64,000 nt of DNA from Nocardia iowensis. GTDB lineage: Bacteria; Actinomycetota; Actinomycetes; Mycobacteriales; Mycobacteriaceae. The position numbers and the translations under genes are program-made. The DNA lies in the NCBI RefSeq assembly GCF_019222765.1, contig NZ_CP078145.1, forward strand, positions 1,116,001-1,180,000. Reading direction: 5' to 3'. Under the pieces are notes generated by a model. That model was not told the origin of the DNA and did not search any database. It saw only the letters and a list, made by a program, of their open reading frames with translations. Of this stretch, positions 1 through 8,936 are shown in pieces; positions within the stretch are counted from its first letter, which is position 1, and every line of letters begins with the position of its first letter.

Positions 1-3000
1 CGTCGTGCACGAGATGTTCCACGGATTGCACAACGTCTCGCTGTCCGTGTCCGACCTCACCCCGGAGGGCCAGCGGCGCGAGTACACCGCCGCACTCGGT
101 GCGTTGATCGAGGCGTACGGCAGGGATCGCGGCGAAGTCAGCACGGACGAGTTCCACCAGTGGCTGCGTGACGGGTTGACCTCCTACAGCTTCGAGGGGA
201 ACCAGAAGCTCGATCTGTCCGAGGCGTACGCCGAGGCGGCGGCCGCGGTGTTCCTGCGCGGCGATCAGGCGAGCGAACCGCAGCGGGTGCTGCACGATCG
301 ACTGCAGCGGCTGGCGCGCGAGGCGCACGGCGGCGGCATCGCGCACCGGATGGCCGGGCCCGAGCCGGAGCCCGGCGCGCGGCGGTCGGCTCTCCGGGAA
401 GGGCGGTCGACCCTGCTCGAGGGGCGGTCGGCGCTGCCGGAAGAAGGACCACCGCCCGCGCAACGTCGTTGGGGTTGGGGTGCGAAGAGCGAACCGCCGA
501 GCGCGCGGGATATCGGGCAGCAACTCGAGCGCAGGCACGGGATCGCCGCGCATGTCTTCGGTTCCGCTCACGCTGCTCGGGAACGCGAATTCGCCCAGGC
601 GGTGCACGACCTGATGGCGGCGCACCCGCATGTTCCGGTGCGCGGGCTCGACATCAAATGGCAATCGCGCGACGCCGCCGCGCTGCTCGGTGTCGACAAC
701 AATGGGGTAGTCACAGCGCGGATCGCGCTGAGCTATGAGCTGATGCACGAGGCGTCGGCGCCGACCGGCCGAGTGTACGAGGCGGTGGTGCGGGAATTCG
801 GCGACGCGATGGTGTTCACCGGCCGGTGGCGCGCCGAGGTGCACGCTATGCCGGAATTGCTGCGGTACTACAGCGAAAAGCTCGGCGTAACTGATACTTC
901 CGGCTTCCACGACTGGTTGCGTACGCAGTTCGACGCGAAGATCTTCGACGACTCCGGCACGCTCGATCCCCGCAAGGCATTGCAGGATTCCTTTGTCGCG
1001 GTCACGCTCGACCGCACCGCGGCCACACCGGGGATGAAAGTCCTCTACGACGTGCTCGTCGAGCAGTCCGAGAAATGGGCGGGCAAGGAGCCACACGCCG
1101 TCGCCGCCGGGGAGCGCGCCGAACTGGTGCGGGCCAGGACCGAAATCGCCGAGGCGTTGCGTGCCGAGCTCGGTATCTCGGTCTCCGGGTTCGACCTCCC
1201 GCTGGTCGATCTCGGTGTGGCCCGCGAGTTCGCCGACGGAATTCGCGATATCCTCGCGCTACACCCCGATATCGTCGTGAGCGGCATCCGGATCGAACCG
1301 TTGGACGTCGGCGAACACGGCATTGCCTTTACCCGCCCCATGCCGAGAATGCGTGCGCCGGGATACGAGTCGGTCATTGTCCTGAGCGAACGGTTCGCGA
1401 TCAATCCGGAACTGTTGCGCCAGTACGTGTCCGAGGGGGTGCGGACCGGCTTCGCGGTCGCCTTGCCCGAACGGCCGACGTACTCGGTGATCGTGCACGA
1501 AATGATGCATGCCCTGCACAACGCGCGAGGCATCTCCTCCTGGGAGGTCGGGCAGGTCCGCGACAGCGCCCTCGAAGCGTTGATGAACAAGTACGGCGAA
1601 ACGCATCCGGGCCCGGTGGACCAAGGGGCCTTCGAGGCGTGGTTGGTCGCTGAGCTCACCGACTACAGCTTCTTCCGCCGCCCCGCCGATCTCGAACTGC
1701 TCGAGGCCTACGCGGAGGCGGGCGCCGCCGTCGTCTTGTACGGGGACCGCGCCACCGACGGCCAGCGCGCACTCTACGAGCACATGACGGGGTTGGGCGG
1801 GCACGAGAACGAGGCGAAGTCCAGCTCGCAAGATCGACCGGAAGAAGCGGGGCCCGACGCGCAAGAGCGCCGAATCAACAACGCGACAGGCGAATTCGGT
1901 GACGCCGAGATCGTCGCGACGCTGATGGAGCACGTCGGCCTCGGTGTCACCGGATTCGATACGCCGGGGCTGGTCGGGAAGAACCTGGTGGAGTTCGGTC
2001 ACGCGGTCCTCGACATGCGCGCCGCACATCCACAGCTGGATCTGCGTGGCGTCGCCATCAAGGAGCTGACTCGGGACACGCTCGCTCTGCCAGGGTTCAG
2101 CGAGGAACTGCCGCCCGGCGCGCTGCACACCGCGTGGCTCGTGCTCAATGAGCGGCTGGCCACCGATGCGACCCTCCCGGAAGGGACCATCTACAACGCG
2201 ACCGTGCGCGGTTTCGGCGACGCGATGGTCATTGCCGGTCGCTGGCGTGCCGAGGTCGAGGCACTGCCTGCGCTGCGCGCGCACTTCACCGAAACCCATG
2301 GGCCGCAGGCGGAGTCGGCGTTCCGCCGCTGGCTGGAGCGGGAATTCGACGGTTACTTCGACGCCAAGCGGGATTACGATCCGCGGCAGGCGTTGGTGGG
2401 CGCGTTCGAAGCGGTGGTCAACGACCGCTCCATCGCCACCCCGGCGGAACAAGTGCTACACCGGGTATTGGTCGAACAGGCCGAGATCTGGCACGGCAAG
2501 AACCCATACGACCCGAGCCTGCCGATCGGCGTCGATCCCTCCAGGGCAGCTGACCGGAAAGCGATCGGTGACGCGCTGTTCGAGGAGTTCGGCATCATGC
2601 ATTTCGGCCTCGATCTCCCCGGCGTCCACCTCGACATGGTGCGGCAGTTCGCGGCGGCGGTCCGGGACGTGCAGGGCGCGTATCCGGGAATCGATATCGG
2701 CGCCATCAGAATCGCTCCGCTGATCGACAGTGCGTTCGCGCAAACCCGACTGCACTTCGAACCCGGTGGCAAGCCCTATAGCTACTCGATCACGCTGAAC
2801 GAGCGGTACGCGATCAATCCGGAGTACTTCCGCAACGCGGTTGCCGAAGCGGTGGCATCCGGACACCTGGTCGGCCCGGTCGACCCGCCTGCCTACACCA
2901 TGCTCGTGCACGAGATGTTCCATGGCCTGCACAACGTCTACCTGTCCGAGTTCGACGTCTCCGTCGTCGGTGCGCGACTGGACAATGCGGCGGCGATGCG

Positions 3001-4795
3001 GGACCTGATCGAGGCGTACGGCAGGGACCGCTTCGAAGTCGACACCGCCGAGTTCCATCGGTGGCTGCGCGACGGACTCAGCAGCTACAGCTTCGATGAT
3101 CGAGGGCTGCTCAATCTGCCCGAGGCGTACGCCGAGGCGGCGGCCGCGGTCTTCCTGCACGGTGACCAGGCCACCGAGCCGCAGCGGGTGCTGCACGACC
3201 GGCTGGCGCTGCTGGCGCGCGAGGCCGATGCGAGCCGCCGGGCCGGGTCGATCGACGAACCGGGCGAGGGGGGACCGTCCGCATCCATCTCGAGAAATGT
3301 CGCTGCCAAGCCGCACGAACTCGAACAGCGGCAGGTCGGCGAGCACGGCCCCGATGCGGAAGCGCCGCGCGAAGACACCGGGCCGCTGCCGGAATCCCCG
3401 TGGGACGCAGGCCGATACGCGACGATCGCGGAATTGGCCGCCGCGCTGCGCGAGAATCACGGGCTGGAAGTCGTTGGATTCGATACTCCCGGACTGGAAC
3501 TCGGCCGCGTCAGGGAGTACGCGCAGGCAATACACGACGCCCTGACGGCGCATCCGGAGATCGAGCTGCGTGGTGCCTCCATTCTCGAAACGGACCGGGC
3601 CGTCCAGGCGGTGATCGGACTGGAGCACGTCGAACTCGGCGGGGCGTTGTACACGGAGATGATCGTGCTGAACGCGGCGGTGGCCGCCGAGGCGGGCCAA
3701 CCGGCTGGGCCGCTGTACCACGCCGTGCTGCGCGAGTTCGGCGACGCGATGGTCTACGCCGGGCGCTGGCGCGCCGAGGTCTACGCGATGCCCGCATTGC
3801 ACGAGCACTACACCGCACACGTCGGGCCGATGACCGATGCGGCGTTCACGCGATGGTTGACGACCGAATTCCGGCCGGGCAGCTTCGACGACGCCGGGGC
3901 GTTCCATGTCCGCCGCGCGTTGCGCGAATCGTTCGCGGCGGTCATGGGCAAACGCGCCGATGTCACCGCGGGGGAGCAGGTTCTGCACGACGTCCTGGTC
4001 GAGCAGGCGGGCCGATGGCACCGCAAGAGCGTGGATATCGCGCCGGACCCGATCGGGGACGAGGGCGCGCACCTGGACGCCAGGCGTGCGCTGCAAGCGG
4101 GACTCGCGGATGCGCGCATCGTCGGTTTCGGATTCGACACCCCCGGTGTATCTTTGCCGGTCGTCCGTGAATTCGAGGCGACGCTGCGGGAAATGCTCGA
4201 ACGGCATCCCGAGATGGCGGTCCGGCTGGTCGGATTCGCGCCATTGGACGACGGCACGCTCGGCACGACCCGCGCGATTGTCGCGCCCGACGACCAGGTG
4301 GTGGGAACGCTGTCGATCACCTTGAACGAGCGGTACGCCATCAATCCCGAGCTGTACCGGCAGACGGTGGCCGAGGCGATCGCACGGGGCTTCCTCGCGG
4401 GTCTGCCCGATCAACCGGTGCGCAGCACGATCGTGCACGAATCCCTGCACGCGGTGCACAACACCACCGGATTCTTCGTCGACTCCGCCTCGATGCGGGC
4501 CGACCGGCTTGCCGCGCTGAGCGCGCTGATCGAGCTGTACGAGCAGCAGCATCCCGCGGGTGTCCCGGACTTCTCGGACTGGCTGGAAGCCCAGCTCACC
4601 GGGTACAGCTTCACCAAGGACGGATCGCTGAACCTGAAGGAGGCGTACCCCGAATCCGGCGCCGCGGTGATCTTCCACGGCGACCGCGCCACCCCGGCCC
4701 AGCACCTACTGTATGAACGGTTCATGCGCGACGTGCGCGAGGCTGCCGAACGCAGGCGCCGGGAAACCGGCACCGGCCAGGCCGATGATCGATAA
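1..4795 (+). CDS. Tandem-repeat zinc metalloprotease-like giant protein (5' end outside window)
   Basis: The frame is open from the first bases, so the N-terminus is missing; about 1,597 residues are visible. Two kinds of domain alternate. B domains carry HExxH (HEMFH at 8-22, HEMMH at 1496-1510, HEMFH at 2909-2923, HESLH at 4436-4450), then a conserved YSF and an EAYxE motif 70-100 residues downstream. A domains replace HExxH with REFGD or RGFGD (791-805, 2207-2221, 3731-3745) and lack the EAYxE glutamate. Visible order: B(partial)-A-B-A-B-A-B, with charged linkers. The spacing of HExxH, Tyr and Glu resembles the catalytic domain of anthrax lethal factor (HEFGH, Tyr728, Glu735), a gluzincin; that is my comparison from memory. 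No membrane segment is visible. It sits just upstream of an ESX substrate block, so secretion by type VII is plausible but unproven. Peptidase-like fold likely; substrate unknown. Confidence 0.72.
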   Translation, partial: VVHEMFHGLHNVSLSVSDLTPEGQRREYTAALGALIEAYGRDRGEVSTDEFHQWLRDGLTSYSFEGNQKLDLSEAYAEAAAAVFLRGDQASEPQRVLHDRLQRLAREAHGGGIAHRMAGPEPEPGARRSALREGRSTLLEGRSALPEEGPPPAQRRWGWGAKSEPPSARDIGQQLERRHGIAAHVFGSAHAAREREFAQAVHDLMAAHPHVPVRGLDIKWQSRDAAALLGVDNNGVVTARIALSYELMHEASAPTGRVYEAVVREFGDAMVFTGRWRAEVHAMPELLRYYSEKLGVTDTSGFHDWLRTQFDAKIFDDSGTLDPRKALQDSFVAVTLDRTAATPGMKVLYDVLVEQSEKWAGKEPHAVAAGERAELVRARTEIAEALRAELGISVSGFDLPLVDLGVAREFADGIRDILALHPDIVVSGIRIEPLDVGEHGIAFTRPMPRMRAPGYESVIVLSERFAINPELLRQYVSEGVRTGFAVALPERPTYSVIVHEMMHALHNARGISSWEVGQVRDSALEALMNKYGETHPGPVDQGAFEAWLVAELTDYSFFRRPADLELLEAYAEAGAAVVLYGDRATDGQRALYEHMTGLGGHENEAKSSSQDRPEEAGPDAQERRINNATGEFGDAEIVATLMEHVGLGVTGFDTPGLVGKNLVEFGHAVLDMRAAHPQLDLRGVAIKELTRDTLALPGFSEELPPGALHTAWLVLNERLATDATLPEGTIYNATVRGFGDAMVIAGRWRAEVEALPALRAHFTETHGPQAESAFRRWLEREFDGYFDAKRDYDPRQALVGAFEAVVNDRSIATPAEQVLHRVLVEQAEIWHGKNPYDPSLPIGVDPSRAADRKAIGDALFEEFGIMHFGLDLPGVHLDMVRQFAAAVRDVQGAYPGIDIGAIRIAPLIDSAFAQTRLHFEPGGKPYSYSITLNERYAINPEYFRNAVAEAVASGHLVGPVDPPAYTMLVHEMFHGLHNVYLSEFDVSVVGARLDNAAAMRDLIEAYGRDRFEVDTAEFHRWLRDGLSSYSFDDRGLLNLPEAYAEAAAAVFLHGDQATEPQRVLHDRLALLAREADASRRAGSIDEPGEGGPSASISRNVAAKPHELEQRQVGEHGPDAEAPREDTGPLPESPWDAGRYATIAELAAALRENHGLEVVGFDTPGLELGRVREYAQAIHDALTAHPEIELRGASILETDRAVQAVIGLEHVELGGALYTEMIVLNAAVAAEAGQPAGPLYHAVLREFGDAMVYAGRWRAEVYAMPALHEHYTAHVGPMTDAAFTRWLTTEFRPGSFDDAGAFHVRRALRESFAAVMGKRADVTAGEQVLHDVLVEQAGRWHRKSVDIAPDPIGDEGAHLDARRALQAGLADARIVGFGFDTPGVSLPVVREFEATLREMLERHPEMAVRLVGFAPLDDGTLGTTRAIVAPDDQVVGTLSITLNERYAINPELYRQTVAEAIARGFLAGLPDQPVRSTIVHESLHAVHNTTGFFVDSASMRADRLAALSALIELYEQQHPAGVPDFSDWLEAQLTGYSFTKDGSLNLKEAYPESGAAVIFHGDRATPAQHLLYERFMRDVREAAERRRRETGTGQADDR
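8..4780 (+). repeat. Higher-order coding repeat, period about 2.9 kb (two A-B module pairs)
   Basis: HExxH motifs lie about 1.4-1.5 kb apart. Modules two apart match best. The partial module at the left edge and the one at 2909-3225 share HEMFHGLHN, EAYGRDR, WLRDGL and EPQRVLHDRL. The modules at 1496-1790 and 4436-4740 share GDRAT followed by LLYE or ALYE. The offsets are 2,901 bp and 2,940 bp. This fits duplication of a whole A-B-A-B block after an earlier A-B duplication. Confidence 0.7.
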
Positions 4796-4815
4796 CCACG
4801 AATGGAGGACTCACG

Positions 4816-5100
4816 GTGCGCAGCCGATACCCCACCGATGACGAACTACGCCGCAACTTCGAAGCCGAACTCACCTCGGTGACGACCGGTGGCGGCCTGC
4901 GTTCGGAAACCGGACTCGATATGGAAACCGACGCCGCCCTCATCGCCATCGCGCGGGCATATCCCGCGGTCACCGACGACCTCGTCGCCGCGGCCCGCGC
5001 CGCCTTCGCTGGTCAACTGGACGGCTCCAATGCCGATGCCCGCCAGGCGGACCTGGAGCGCTTGATCGCCGAGCACAACGCCCGCAAGCGGAATCAATAG
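4816..5100 (+). CDS. Small hypothetical protein downstream of the protease array
   Basis: A 94-residue protein starting at GTG, with GGAGG 8 bases upstream; it begins 20 bases after the stop of the giant gene, so probably in the same transcript. It is rich in Asp, Glu and Ala, predicted mostly helical (AAARAAFAGQL, ADLERLIAEHNARK), and has no signal peptide, cysteine cluster or membrane segment. I do not recognise the family. From its position it could be an immunity protein, a chaperone for the large protein, or an unrelated helical protein; the sequence does not decide. Confidence 0.6.
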   Translation: MRSRYPTDDELRRNFEAELTSVTTGGGLRSETGLDMETDAALIAIARAYPAVTDDLVAAARAAFAGQLDGSNADARQADLERLIAEHNARKRNQ

Positions 5101-5421
5101 TCCACCCCCGGATGCCCCTGGTTCCAGGGGGTCTCGCCGACGGCATTGTTTGAATATCATTTGTGGCAGGGAGGGTTGGTCGATCGCGGAGACGCGGCAC
5201 GCGACTGCCGAACCGGGCGGCGAACGCGCCGGTGGTTCACGTCGCGGCACTGAAAGTTCAAGCCGTCCATGGGATGATCGGGTCTGATGAGAGCAGTACG
5301 GCACCTTAAGCGAACGTCAAGTCCGCTCCGGATGCCTGCGGGTTCTTCGGGCGTCATGCCAGGATGGATCGGAGTGGGTCGAACGCCGCGCTGCGGCGGC
5401 AGGCTAGGCAGGAGTTGACCG
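5101..5421. other. 321-base intergenic region with a short hairpin
   Basis: No gene seen. A perfect inverted repeat, CCCCTGG-TT-CCAGGGG (5115-5130), follows the stop at 5100 by 14 bases and may end the upstream transcript, though it has no T run. The rest presumably holds the promoter for the gene at 5422; I could not pick a convincing -35/-10 pair. Confidence 0.4.
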
Positions 5422-7281
5422 ATGGCGAAGCCGGGACAGCCAGATTTCGGGGCACAGGCCAAACAGCTGCGCAGCGCCGCGGCGGGCCGTACTTTCCGAC
5501 TCGACGACGATGTGGCAGCCGAAGCGGCCGGGTACGCCGCGGACATGGTGTCGGTCATCAACACCGTGCTCGCCAGGGTCGGCGAGGTCACCCAGATCAC
5601 CGGCTTCGGCGATTACATGCCGGCCAGCGTCCGACTGAATCAGGAATTCAGCAAGCTCGGTGGCAAGCTGCAAACCGATATCTTGAAGGAGCACAAGCAG
5701 ATCCTCACCGATTTCGGTGAGGCCTTCTTGCTCGCGGGCCGAAAGGCCACCGGCGCCGACAAGGCCAGCGCGGGCGATATCAATCAGCACAACGTGGGCA
5801 AGGCATTCTCCGGCATGGTGGACCGGAGTAAGGCAGGCGAGAACGTCGCGCATGTCAAACAGGAGCCGAGCCCGGTCAATCCGAAGACCATGATCGACCA
5901 ATGGCCCGGTGTGCCGGTCAGTGGCCCCAGTGGCGACCCGAACAACAAATACAAGGGGCTACCGCCCGACTTGGCGGGGATGAAGCCGGCCACCGGGGAC
6001 AAGGCGCCCCAGGGCGTGGTGAGCGCGGGCGTCACGGTGACTACCTCCGACGGTTCAGCGCTCGGTTACGAAGCCTTCTACAAGCTCGGGCAGTCGTTGT
6101 TGCAGAAGCCCGCCGACCTGGTCACCACCGCGGTCAACTGGGAACGCATGAGCCTGCAGCTGCAGGGCGGCTTCTCGAACTACCGCGAAAGAATCAACGC
6201 ACTCGTGGGTTCGCCGCGCTGGCAAGGTCACGGCGCGGAGAGCGCTGGGCGGGCGGTCGGCACGTACACCAACAGTGGTGAGGTGCTGACCCAGGCGATG
6301 AGCAAGGTCAAGACCAATCTGATGGACTCGGCCCTCTGGACCGCCTACACACTCTACGAAATGCCGGACAAGCCGCCGGCGCAAAACCCGGACTCGGCGC
6401 AGATCCAAAAGGAATTCGCCGCCGAGCAGAAGGCGAGGACGGCGTACAACAACTGGTTCTACCCCGGCGTTCCCGCGGCGGCCAGCGCGATTCCGCTACT
6501 GCCCGACGGGGTTTCCACCCTGCAGCCGACGAACGGCCAGGATCCCAATAACCGGGTGAACGGCGGTCCGGGCGGTCCCGGCCCCGGCACCCCTGGCCCG
6601 GGAGTTCCAGGACCTGGCGTTCCCGGCCCCGGCACCGGATTGACGGACCAGCAGCGCAGGTTGCAGGAAGACATGCAGCGGCGGGCCGACCAAGAGGCGA
6701 AGCAGCGGGCAAAGGACCTCGAGGCGCAGCGGCAACAGGCGGCGAAGGATGCCGCGCAGCGCGCCGCCGACCAGGCCAGGCAGCAGGCGCAGGATGCGGC
6801 CAGGCAGGCAGCGGACAAGGCCCAGCAGGCATTGCAGCAGGGCCTACAGCAAGGCCAACAGGCGATGCAGGACGCGCTGAAGAATTCGACGGAGGGTCTT
6901 GCCGGTCTGCCCGGTGCGCTGACCGGGCTTTCGCCCGCGATGGCCGACCTCAAGAACGCGGCGGGCAAGGGTGCGGGCCCCGGGCCTGGGCCGGGTAGCG
7001 CCGGCGGTCCGGGGCCGGGACCGAAACTCGATCCGAATGCGGTTGCCGCGAAGCTGTTCCCGAGGGCATCGCTGGCCACCGACGCGCTCGGCCGAGCCGG
7101 CCTCGCGGGTGCGGTGGCCGGACAGCCCGGCATGCCCGGCGGCATGGGGCCCGCAGGCGCCGGCGCGGGTGGTCAGCAGAACCGGGAACACAAGCGCGCC
7201 GACTACCTCGATTCCACCGAACATCTCGAAGAGGCCCTCGGTGATCCGCCGGTGGTGGCCAAGCCCGTCGTCGAGAAATGA
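5422..7281 (+). CDS. WXG/EspB-like ESX-associated protein with Pro/Gly and coiled-coil tail
   Basis: 619 residues, probably a type VII substrate. The N-terminal third (1-110) and residues about 215-330 look helical. Trp267 lies in SPRWQGHGAESA, a WXG turn between two long helices as in WXG100/PPE proteins. Residues about 380-405 are a Pro-Gly repeat (GPGTPGPGVPG type), about 410-490 a Gln/Ala/Arg/Lys-rich coiled coil, and the tail is Gly/Pro-rich with charged C-terminal residues. No signal peptide. The stop overlaps the next start (ATGA), coupling it to an EspG gene. EspB of mycobacteria similarly combines PE/PPE-like helices with a long flexible tail; the likeness is architectural and I claim no close homology. 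Confidence 0.6.
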   Translation: MAKPGQPDFGAQAKQLRSAAAGRTFRLDDDVAAEAAGYAADMVSVINTVLARVGEVTQITGFGDYMPASVRLNQEFSKLGGKLQTDILKEHKQILTDFGEAFLLAGRKATGADKASAGDINQHNVGKAFSGMVDRSKAGENVAHVKQEPSPVNPKTMIDQWPGVPVSGPSGDPNNKYKGLPPDLAGMKPATGDKAPQGVVSAGVTVTTSDGSALGYEAFYKLGQSLLQKPADLVTTAVNWERMSLQLQGGFSNYRERINALVGSPRWQGHGAESAGRAVGTYTNSGEVLTQAMSKVKTNLMDSALWTAYTLYEMPDKPPAQNPDSAQIQKEFAAEQKARTAYNNWFYPGVPAAASAIPLLPDGVSTLQPTNGQDPNNRVNGGPGGPGPGTPGPGVPGPGVPGPGTGLTDQQRRLQEDMQRRADQEAKQRAKDLEAQRQQAAKDAAQRAADQARQQAQDAARQAADKAQQALQQGLQQGQQAMQDALKNSTEGLAGLPGALTGLSPAMADLKNAAGKGAGPGPGPGSAGGPGPGPKLDPNAVAAKLFPRASLATDALGRAGLAGAVAGQPGMPGGMGPAGAGAGGQQNREHKRADYLDSTEHLEEALGDPPVVAKPVVEK

Positions 7282-8063
7282 ACCGGACCTGGAAGCTCAC
7301 CGACCTCGAGTTCTATGTCCTGTGGCAGGGATTGAAGCTCGGCGGGTTGCCGTACCCGTTCTACTTCCAGAGCGACACGACCGACCCCGAGGCCTTCGAG
7401 ACCGAGGTGATCGCGGTCAAGGACCGGCTGCGGCTGCAACTCGACCCGGCCATCAGTGACATGCTCGAGGCCCTTGTCGAGCCGGACGTGCGGATCGAGG
7501 TGCACGGGTGGGACGGCCGAGCGCCGCGCACACCCGATGCCCTGGTGCGGATGAACGCGGTCCGGCGCGGCGACAAGGGGTTTGTGGTCACCTGCCTGCC
7601 GGGTCGAACGTTTTGGCACAGCGGCGGTTACACGATCACCGAGTGCGATCCGCTGCGGTTGGCCGACGCCGTGGTCGAGCGGCTGCCGGACACACCCGCG
7701 GGCAAGCTGACCGAGTTCGTGCTGACACCGCCGGGGGACGCGGCGGAGCTCGACTACTCCTTCGGCACGTCGGCGGTGCACGACTCGTTCGAAGATTCGG
7801 TCTCGGAGCGGTCGTCGAGCTTCATGAACGCACCCGCCACCAAGATCGGGACGATCCATATCGTGCAGGGCCGTTCGCTGTTCGGTCCACGCGGCATCAC
7901 CCGGCACGAGCTGGATTGGCGCGATCTGGTCGATGACGGCCGGTACGTCATCGATGACCAGCACCCGCCGGTCGCGTCGCCGGTCGACCGCAAGCGGCTG
8001 ATCGGGTTGATCAATACCAGGATCGCCGCGGTGGTGCGGGCAATCAAGGACGAACGACTATGA
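7278..8063 (+). CDS. espG: EspG-family ESX substrate chaperone (first copy)
   Basis: 261 residues. The N-terminus reads WKLTDLEFYVLWQGLKLGGL, the hallmark opening of the EspG family (LT..EF..LW..L.LG.LP). EspG proteins are cytosolic chaperones that bind the PPE tip of PE/PPE heterodimers and keep them soluble for their own ESX system. The ATG overlaps the preceding stop, so it is translated with the EspB-like gene, a possible client. A second EspG gene lies at 11901; the two are clearly divergent. Family assignment is strong; client choice is inferred. Confidence 0.85.
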   Translation: MNRTWKLTDLEFYVLWQGLKLGGLPYPFYFQSDTTDPEAFETEVIAVKDRLRLQLDPAISDMLEALVEPDVRIEVHGWDGRAPRTPDALVRMNAVRRGDKGFVVTCLPGRTFWHSGGYTITECDPLRLADAVVERLPDTPAGKLTEFVLTPPGDAAELDYSFGTSAVHDSFEDSVSERSSSFMNAPATKIGTIHIVQGRSLFGPRGITRHELDWRDLVDDGRYVIDDQHPPVASPVDRKRLIGLINTRIAAVVRAIKDERL

Positions 8064-8105
8064 ACCGGACCGGGATCGACTTCGTGTGCAGTAGGGGTGA
8101 CCACT

Positions 8106-8483
8106 ATGGATCCTGAACGAGAAGACACCGAACAAGCGCAAACCGAGCAGCCGCCACCGGCGATGGTCGAGTGGACCGCGGCCTCGCGCACCGGTGCGAT
8201 CACCGTCCGAACCACCGAACAAGGCCTGCCGCTGGGCATTTCTATCGATGATGCCGAGCTGAAGCGGGATCCGCAGGAGCTGGCCGCCGAGGTGCTGCGG
8301 CTGTGCAAACATGCGGCCAACCGTGCCGGACTCGCCCGCAGGGCCGAATTCGAAGCGGCGGGCCTTTCCTCCGACGCGCTCGCGCTGATGGGGTTGCCGA
8401 CCCCAGAACAAGTGGCTCGCCAAGAGATCGTGGAGGAGGAAGAATACGAGACGGAGCCACGAAGTTGGCTGCGCTCGGTCTAG
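8106..8483 (+). CDS. ESX-associated YbaB/EspL-like protein
   Basis: 125 residues from the ATG at 8106, chosen over an in-frame GTG at 8097 because AGGGG sits 8 bases before the ATG. An acidic Gln/Glu-rich N-terminus is followed by a strand-rich stretch (GAITVRTTEQGLPLGISIDD) and a helix (ELAAEVLRLCKHAANRAGLAR), the layout of the small YbaB/EbfC fold. The C-terminal tail is Glu-rich. Mycobacterial ESX-1 carries a comparable protein, EspL, beside espB. It lies between espG and another YbaB-like gene. The role is unproven: substrate stabilisation or nucleoid binding are both possible. Confidence 0.55.
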   Translation: MDPEREDTEQAQTEQPPPAMVEWTAASRTGAITVRTTEQGLPLGISIDDAELKRDPQELAAEVLRLCKHAANRAGLARRAEFEAAGLSSDALALMGLPTPEQVARQEIVEEEEYETEPRSWLRSV

Positions 8484-8499
8484 GGAGGAACTGAAGCGC

Positions 8500-8799
8500 A
8501 TGTACGAGACCATGGACGAACTGATGGCGAGCGTGCAACGGCGGTTGTATCGCGTCCGCGATCTCGCCGACAACATGGCCGGTGTCCGTGCCCGAGAGAC
8601 CGCACCGGACGGCTCGATCACGGCGGAGGTCGACGGCAACGGCGCGTTGCTGAATCTCGAGTTCACTTCTGGGATTTCCCGGCTCAGCGCGGCCGACTTC
8701 GAGAACACGCTGGTATCGACGGCCGCCGCGGCGGCACGCCGGGCGTTCACCGAGCGCGCCGAGCTGATCACCGCCTTCAACGAGGAGGTCGCGGATTAG
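8500..8799 (+). CDS. YbaB/EbfC-family protein (EspL-like)
   Basis: 99 residues, with AGGGAGGAA about 10 bases before the ATG. Pattern of the YbaB/EbfC family: an N-terminal helix (LMASVQRRLYRVRDLADNM), a beta meander with DGSITAEVDGNGALLNLEFT, and a C-terminal helix (VSTAAAAARRAFTERAELI). YbaB proteins are dimeric nucleoid-associated or partner proteins; EspL is the ESX-1 representative. It is 16 bases after the previous YbaB-like gene, so the two may form a heterodimer. Confidence 0.7.
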   Translation: MYETMDELMASVQRRLYRVRDLADNMAGVRARETAPDGSITAEVDGNGALLNLEFTSGISRLSAADFENTLVSTAAAAARRAFTERAELITAFNEEVAD

Positions 8800-8936
8800 A
8801 CACCTCATGTTTACGAAAACTCATCATCTTTACATCAGCGGAACCTTAAGTTTCTGCAAACCGCCTTCCGAACACCGCAAATCGGTTGGTATCTTCACCA
8901 CAGTTGGTCAATTGCATTACAGGATCGGGGATTTCG
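8800..8936 (+). promoter_or_regulatory. AT-rich leader before the EspC/EspA-like pair
   Basis: This 137-base gap is visibly more AT-rich than the flanking coding DNA, with runs such as tttacgaaaactcatcatc and aaccttaagtttctgc. It is the only long break in the substrate cluster between 5422 and 12692, so a separate promoter for the EspC/EspA and PE/PPE genes is likely. No specific operator could be assigned. Confidence 0.4.

Noticed and set aside
2456..4705. Long minus-strand open frame (749 codons) opposite the protease array
   Set aside because: Composition is an Arg/Val/Gly shadow of the high-GC plus-strand gene; no family features, and the plus strand has clear repeated domains.
8886..8936. 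Upstream GTG start for the EspC-like gene
   Set aside because: It adds 17 residues unlike the family; the ATG at 8937 gives the expected length.
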